DNA of 19,988 nucleotides from CAVVVS01 sp963751355 (lineage in GTDB: Bacteria > Bacteroidota > Ignavibacteria > Ignavibacteriales > Ignavibacteriaceae): assembly GCA_963751355.1 (NCBI GenBank), contig CAVVVS010000079.1, positions 1-19,988 on the forward strand, given 5' to 3'. How positions within the stretch are numbered: position 1 is the stretch's first letter; every line of letters starts with the position of its first letter. The position numbers were made by a program, and so were the translations under genes. Of this stretch, positions 15,943 to 19,988 are shown one piece after another. The notes beneath the pieces were generated by a model, which did no database searches, was not told the DNA's origin, and saw nothing but the letters and a program-made list of their open reading frames with translations.

Positions 15943-16326
15943 CTCGCTCTGCCAATGATTTTCGAAAAGACTACATTTGTCTTACTGAATTCTGTAACTC
16001 TATGAATCAGCATTAATTAAGAATCTGATATTACTTTATATTTGAGTATTTAGATTCCGGATTATCCTAGGAATAATAATTTACTTCAACCCTGCTTATT
16101 AACAATAATACGGTAAATAACAAAGCTCTTACATGTCAACACTATCATGTCTGAACATTTAATCAACATTCTTCCAAGTCTATGCTCCCGCTTACAGAGA
16201 GAAGGATTGTGAAAAATTTAATATTACCAAAGATTTATTGAGAACGTATACTAATCAGATTAGCATTTATCCCTAATAATTACAAAATAATTCGGACAGT
16301 AACTGCTAAAAAAACATTTTTTAATT
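15943..16326. other. Gene-free stretch between the ROK kinase and lptD
   Basis: 384 nt upstream of lptD and downstream of the ROK kinase gene (both minus strand). Stops occur in all frames. Right after the ROK stop is an A7/T6 palindrome that lacks a GC stem. I see no tRNA, no repeat and no recognisable regulatory RNA. Confidence 0.45.
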
Positions 16327-17289
16327 TTAAGCATTATGAAAAACCAATGCAGAAGCGCCTTTTATCCCCGCATCGTTCTTTAATTTTGCGGGAATAACTT
16401 TTACTCTATTCCTCAATGGAGTTAATACACGCTCTTTTGCTGTATCATGCATAGCGTTAAAAAGCGGTTCCCCAAAACCGGCAACTCCTCCTCCTATAAT
16501 AAACGTACTGATGTCCAATAAGTTACTAGCTGAGGCTAAAGCAGAACCCAAGTATTTACCTAATTCGCCGATAACCTGTGCAGCAAACTCGTCACCTGAG
16601 TTTGCCGCTTCATCTATGATTTTGGGAGAAAGTTGAGATAAATCATTATTAATTAATTCCCAGATTTTTGAATCTTTATGATTTTTTAATTGCTTCTTAA
16701 CCCACTCAACCAAATAATTATTTCCGACATAAGCCTCTATACAGCCTAAAGATCCACAATTACATTTAGTGCCTTTATAATCAATAGTCATATGACCGAT
16801 TTCACCGGCAGCACCGAATTCACCCCGGAAAAGTTTTCGTTTGAATATTATTCCACCGCCGACACCGGTACCGAGTGTAACCATGATAAACGAATCCAAC
16901 CTTTTACCCGCTCCGAATATCATTTCCCCTATGGCTGCCGCATTGGCATCGTTATCAACAAAAACGTCATATTTTGATTTTTTGCTTATCCTTTTCCCTA
17001 GATTTACTTTACCCCAGCCGGGGAAATTAGGCGGATTTTGGACCGTGCCCTTTTTGGGTGTTACTGTCCCTGGCGAACCAATCCCGATACCTTGTATTTC
17101 CTTCTTATTTTTATTCAAAATCTCATCTATCCCCTTTAAAATTTGGGATATTACTTTTTCCGGTCCCTCTTCAACTTTGGTAAGTAAGGAAATTTTTTTT
17201 ACAATTTTCCCTTTTTGGGAAACAATTCCAATCTTTATGTTTGTGCCTCCTAAATCTACTCCAATGGCATATTTTTCATTTTTTGGCAT
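16327..17289 (-). CDS. ROK-family sugar kinase (glucokinase-like)
   Basis: Cytoplasmic ATP-dependent hexose kinase of the ROK family, 320 residues, a typical length, with no N-terminal helix-turn-helix, so an enzyme rather than a ROK repressor. The phosphate-1 motif VDLGGTN starts at residue 11. The catalytic base is D114 in VDNDANAAAIGE. The ATP-binding LGTGVGGGI is at 139-147. Substrate contacts are E163 and H166 in GEIGH. The zinc-binding cysteines are in CNCGSLGC (C176, C178, C183), followed by E185. Glucokinase is the most likely activity, but N-acetylhexosamine or other sugars cannot be excluded. It is alone on its transcript, flanked by 384 and 499 nt without genes, and no strong ribosome binding site is seen. 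Confidence 0.92.
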   Translation of the reverse strand: MPKNEKYAIGVDLGGTNIKIGIVSQKGKIVKKISLLTKVEEGPEKVISQILKGIDEILNKNKKEIQGIGIGSPGTVTPKKGTVQNPPNFPGWGKVNLGKRISKKSKYDVFVDNDANAAAIGEMIFGAGKRLDSFIMVTLGTGVGGGIIFKRKLFRGEFGAAGEIGHMTIDYKGTKCNCGSLGCIEAYVGNNYLVEWVKKQLKNHKDSKIWELINNDLSQLSPKIIDEAANSGDEFAAQVIGELGKYLGSALASASNLLDISTFIIGGGVAGFGEPLFNAMHDTAKERVLTPLRNRVKVIPAKLKNDAGIKGASALVFHNA

Positions 17290-17788
17290 ATTATTATTTC
17301 AATTAGTTGTTAAAGAATATTTTTTTTTATAAAATTAAAAGTATTAAACTTAAATTTACCATTTATGCTTATTTAAACAAAAAAGAATTTTACACCGGGA
17401 ATATTAAGAGACAATAACTTAAGTAAATAATAAGAAAATAATAGCTAAAATTTGCTTCTATTTATTAATATCAGAATTATTCGATTGAACAAAGATTTGC
17501 AACATTCCATGTTAATGAAGGTTTGTTTTGGTTGAGCCGGACAGTAATTTAACAGCCTCCGGTTAATTTGTAAGATTGAATTCGATTTTATAATTTATCA
17601 GTGAAAATCCATCTGTTCAAAGTCTATATAAAAACTCATTTATTAGCAATATAGTTCCGATTTCTATCATGTAACTGAAGGCAACTACAATAATTTCCGT
17701 ACAAATCTTGCTTATTTCAACTTTCTTCAAATTGCATGGTCCAAAGTTAAAACCATAACGTGTATATCAGGTCTGATTATATTTAAGA
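17290..17788. other. Gene-free stretch between the LEA2-like lipoprotein gene and the ROK kinase gene
   Basis: 499 nt, the longest non-coding gap in the window. No frame gives a credible protein. One modest hairpin is present: GCCGGA (17536-17541) with TCCGGT (17558-17563) around a 16-nt loop, noticeable because it is GC-rich in an AT-rich region, but it has no U tract on either strand. A weak minus-strand TTTAAG-N17-TATAAA lies upstream of the ROK gene. Otherwise I see nothing. Confidence 0.45.
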
Positions 17789-18400
17789 TTAGTGAGAATA
17801 CGATACATCAACAATTTTTATTTCGTTTGGATAAGTTATATCACCTAAACTTGTACTTACCGTAGGTTGTGCATAGAGTTGAAGTTTGGAAGAAGAGCCC
17901 TTGTAACCTCCTAAATCCATTACAAGATTTATTATAGATTGATATCCCTTATCACTGAAAAACTTATATAGATCTAAATTAATCTGAATCCCAAATTCCG
18001 TATTTCCGCCTTTCCCGGGAACTGTTACCGGGGAGGAAATATTACCACTGACGGTTTCTTTGTTATCAATCATTAAGCGCCATGGAAATGATTTGATAAC
18101 GGCATTCGTCCCTGGATATCCGCCGGTTCCGTCGTTTGGATTTTGGGCATCGATATTCAGGTTGAAAGAGACAGGCATTTCTTTTTTTGCAAATGCCGAA
18201 GTAATCTTCAGCATGTCAAAAGCAGAGAAATCACTAATGCTGGTTTTATTCTCAATATTAATACCTAATAAATTCAGATTGGTTACATTTCCAAGTTTAA
18301 ATTTTAGGCGCGATAAATTCATTATTGTTTGATAAGCCGTACAGCTTATATTTAACAATGCAAATGAAAGTAAAACAAATATTAATAGTTTTTTGTTCAT
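17789..18400 (-). CDS. Probable lipoprotein with a LEA type 2 (WHy)-like domain
   Basis: 203 residues. The N-terminus KKLLIFVLLSFALLNISC looks like a lipoprotein signal with C20 as the lipidated residue; asparagine at -3 is unusual for a lipobox. The body resembles LEA14/WHy immunoglobulin-like domains: VSFNLNIDAQNPN in the first half, then WRLMIDNKETVSGNISSPVTVPGKG and an FGIQINLDLYKF strand. Such domains occur in bacterial envelope proteins of unclear function, and no enzyme activity is implied. The start codon overlaps the stop of the oxidoreductase gene (ATGA), so it is translationally coupled as the last gene of an operon with that gene and the T9SS plug-family gene. Confidence 0.62.
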   Translation of the reverse strand: MNKKLLIFVLLSFALLNISCTAYQTIMNLSRLKFKLGNVTNLNLLGINIENKTSISDFSAFDMLKITSAFAKKEMPVSFNLNIDAQNPNDGTGGYPGTNAVIKSFPWRLMIDNKETVSGNISSPVTVPGKGGNTEFGIQINLDLYKFFSDKGYQSIINLVMDLGGYKGSSSKLQLYAQPTVSTSLGDITYPNEIKIVDVSYSH

Positions 18401-19389
18401 AAATCTTTCAATTTTGAGTCTTCAATTTTTTTAATAATAATTTCTGCTACTTTTAATGCACGAAGTCCGTCTTCACCTGTAACAACGGGCTTTTCATTTT
18501 TCAGTACGGAATTAACAAATAATTCAAGTTCATATTTTAGAGCGTTTATTTCTTTAATTTCAGGCTGGTCGTAAATAATTCTTTTTTTTCTATCTCCTAC
18601 ACCTATTTCGAAAAATGAAGAGGCTTGAGAACTGTTTTCCTCGAGGGGAGATAGTCTAAATATTTCGGATACTCCCAAATGGAAGTCTAAAGATACATAA
18701 CTATCTCTTTGAAATATTCTCATTTTTCTCATTTTCTTTTGAGAAATTCTGCTGGCAGTTACATTTGCAACCGCACCATTTTCAAATTCAAGCCGGGCAT
18801 TGGCAATATCTAATGTATCCGAAACTACTGCTACACCGCTGGCATCTACTTTTTTCACCTCACTTTTCACGAGACTCAATATAATATCGATATCATGTAT
18901 CATCAAATCGAGTACAACGGCAACGTCCGTACCTCGGGGATTGAATTGAGCCAGTCTGTCTGTTTGTATAAATCTCGGCTGTAATATATATTTTTCCAGA
19001 GAAATAAGTGCAGGATTAAACCTTTCAATATGACCTATTTGTAGATTTAATTTTTTTTGATTCGACAATTTCACTAATTCTTCGGCTTCAGGAATTGTAG
19101 CTGTGATTGGTTTTTCAACAAAAACATGAAGATTTTTTTCCAGGCACTTTTTAGCTAACACATAATGTGCACTGGTTGTAGCAGCAATTGAGATGGCATT
19201 AACTTCATTTAATAATTTATCCAAATCTTCATAACTTTTCACTTTGAATTCTTCTGAAGCAATTTTCAACTGATCCGGATCAAGATCAAAAATACCCACT
19301 AAATCGCAACTCTCAATTTGTTTAAACATTTTAATATGAAGTTTTCCAAGGTGGCCTGCACCTATTACGCCTATTTTAAGTTTTTCCAT
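18397..19389 (-). CDS. Gfo/Idh/MocA-family NAD(P)-dependent oxidoreductase
   Basis: 330 residues. The N-terminal Rossmann fold has the glycine motif in IGVIGAGHLG (G10-x-G12-x2-G15). The family's EKP motif is at 92-94, supplying the active-site lysine K93. The GHIERFNPA block then leads into the C-terminal alpha/beta domain, with DLMIHDIDIIL containing the conserved catalytic-region histidine. Members oxidise sugars or sugar nucleotides. The block resembles members found near lipid A or surface-sugar genes (GnnA/WlbA type), so a UDP-sugar dehydrogenase is possible but unproven. ATG start with AGG five bases upstream, overlapping the previous stop; two bases from the T9SS plug-family gene and overlapping the lipoprotein gene by 4 nt. 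Confidence 0.88.
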   Translation of the reverse strand: MEKLKIGVIGAGHLGKLHIKMFKQIESCDLVGIFDLDPDQLKIASEEFKVKSYEDLDKLLNEVNAISIAATTSAHYVLAKKCLEKNLHVFVEKPITATIPEAEELVKLSNQKKLNLQIGHIERFNPALISLEKYILQPRFIQTDRLAQFNPRGTDVAVVLDLMIHDIDIILSLVKSEVKKVDASGVAVVSDTLDIANARLEFENGAVANVTASRISQKKMRKMRIFQRDSYVSLDFHLGVSEIFRLSPLEENSSQASSFFEIGVGDRKKRIIYDQPEIKEINALKYELELFVNSVLKNEKPVVTGEDGLRALKVAEIIIKKIEDSKLKDL

Positions 19390-19391
19390 AA

Positions 19392-19988
19392 TTACCTGCT
19401 CACTATTTTTTTATAACCTATTACCCTATCATAACCGCCGTAATGGGGGTCCTGATAGTACAATAAAATATAGTATTCGTTCGTAGTTTCCCAATTATTA
19501 CCTTCAAGATAATACCAATCCGGATTAACAATCTTGCCGTTTTCTTCATTACCGGTTACGTACTGATAATCATATATCCCGCGTCTCAGGCTGAGAGTTC
19601 TTGAATATAAGCCGTAATTATTAGTCATCTTATCTTGCGGTGATAATTTCCAATTGTTGAATGCACCTACCAAAAAAACATCACCGGAAAAATCCTGGGG
19701 AGGACGTACTGAGAACGTTACATTAAGATAAGTAGCAAATGAGTTATTCACATTCATAAAAATTGAACCGCCATTTAAATCGTGCGGAGCCGGTTTGAAA
19801 AATCGCGAATATTCTATTCCATCGATCTGTGCATTAACATTTTTAGAATTAAACTTATTCACATCCATAGTACTTACTTCCCGGTATTCATTGCCCGGTC
19901 TAATATCTCTTGCAATAAACGTGAATTTCCTATCACCATTCCAATAAAACTGACGTGTATTGGTATTAAAGCTTCTAGCAATACGTGG
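19392..19988 (-). CDS. Type IX secretion system plug-family protein (DUF5103-type), C-terminal part, cut by window edge
   Basis: 198 visible C-terminal residues; the frame runs open through the right end of the window, so the gene continues outside. The first ATG in view (19868) is internal: the residues before it (FNTNTRQFYWNGDRKFTF, then IARDIRPGNEYREV) are characteristic of DUF5103 proteins. A beta-sandwich follows with VFLVGAFNNW, resembling a carbohydrate-binding/E-set strand, then the NPDWYYLEGNNWETTNEYYILLYY block. In Flavobacterium a protein of this family plugs the SprA translocon of the type IX secretion system. The gene is first in a three-gene minus-strand operon, two bases from the oxidoreductase start. 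Confidence 0.85.
   Translation of the reverse strand, partial: PRIARSFNTNTRQFYWNGDRKFTFIARDIRPGNEYREVSTMDVNKFNSKNVNAQIDGIEYSRFFKPAPHDLNGGSIFMNVNNSFATYLNVTFSVRPPQDFSGDVFLVGAFNNWKLSPQDKMTNNYGLYSRTLSLRRGIYDYQYVTGNEENGKIVNPDWYYLEGNNWETTNEYYILLYYQDPHYGGYDRVIGYKKIVSR

Noticed and set aside
16305..16326. A-run/T-run palindrome after the ROK kinase stop as a terminator
   Set aside because: The stem would be A-U only with a 2-nt loop, which is too weak to call.
16841..17332. 163-residue plus-strand open frame opposite the ROK kinase
   Set aside because: It mirrors the glycine-rich kinase sequence as proline/serine-rich antisense, without start signals.
17536..17563. GCCGGA/TCCGGT hairpin as terminator of the lipoprotein operon
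   Set aside because: Only six pairs with a 16-nt loop, no U tract on either strand, and about 225 nt past the stop codon.

Overview
The window is a 20 kb, AT-rich stretch of bacterial chromosome made almost entirely of housekeeping and cell-envelope genes. It suggests a member of the Bacteroidota/Chlorobi (FCB) group, with an Ignavibacteria-like lineage as my best guess. The reasons are a type IX secretion plug-family (DUF5103-type) gene at the right edge, a DUF5683-like membrane protein, a Bacteroidota-style LptD, and clear Shine-Dalgarno sites and sigma70-like promoters, which classical Bacteroidia and Flavobacteriia mostly lack. The lineage is an inference from gene content, not from a marker phylogeny. 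I see no phage, transposon, CRISPR, tRNA or rRNA.

Left part (1-7418). A long-chain acyl-CoA synthetase, cut at its 5' end by the window edge, converges on an inositol-monophosphatase-family gene. That gene diverges from a tight plus-strand group: lon (protease), msrC (free methionine-R-sulfoxide reductase) and dnaX (clamp-loader subunit). lon and msrC both start with TTG behind strong ribosome binding sites and are one base apart. The dnaX reading frame is broken: its ATPase and collar part ends at 7011, and its C-terminal domain continues in the -1 frame to 7418.

Middle (7764-12644). The classic cmk-rpsA pair follows. cmk has a near-consensus promoter so close to its ATG that the mRNA may be leaderless. 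A 17-bp interrupted hairpin lies just upstream of the rpsA ribosome binding site, and a GC-rich 12-bp terminator follows rpsA. mtaB (tRNA ms2t6A modification) starts 17 nt after that terminator, and a small DUF5683-like envelope protein follows it.

Right part (12861-19988, all minus strand). lptD (outer-membrane LPS assembly) overlaps a YacP-like NYN-domain nuclease gene by 11 nt. A ROK-family sugar kinase stands alone. The last three genes form a tightly packed operon: the T9SS plug-family protein (cut by the window edge), a Gfo/Idh/MocA oxidoreductase and a LEA2-like lipoprotein.

I did not find a convincing new biological system. The observations most worth checking are the split dnaX frame, the rpsA leader hairpin, the T9SS-plug/oxidoreductase/lipoprotein operon and the lptD-NYN coupling.
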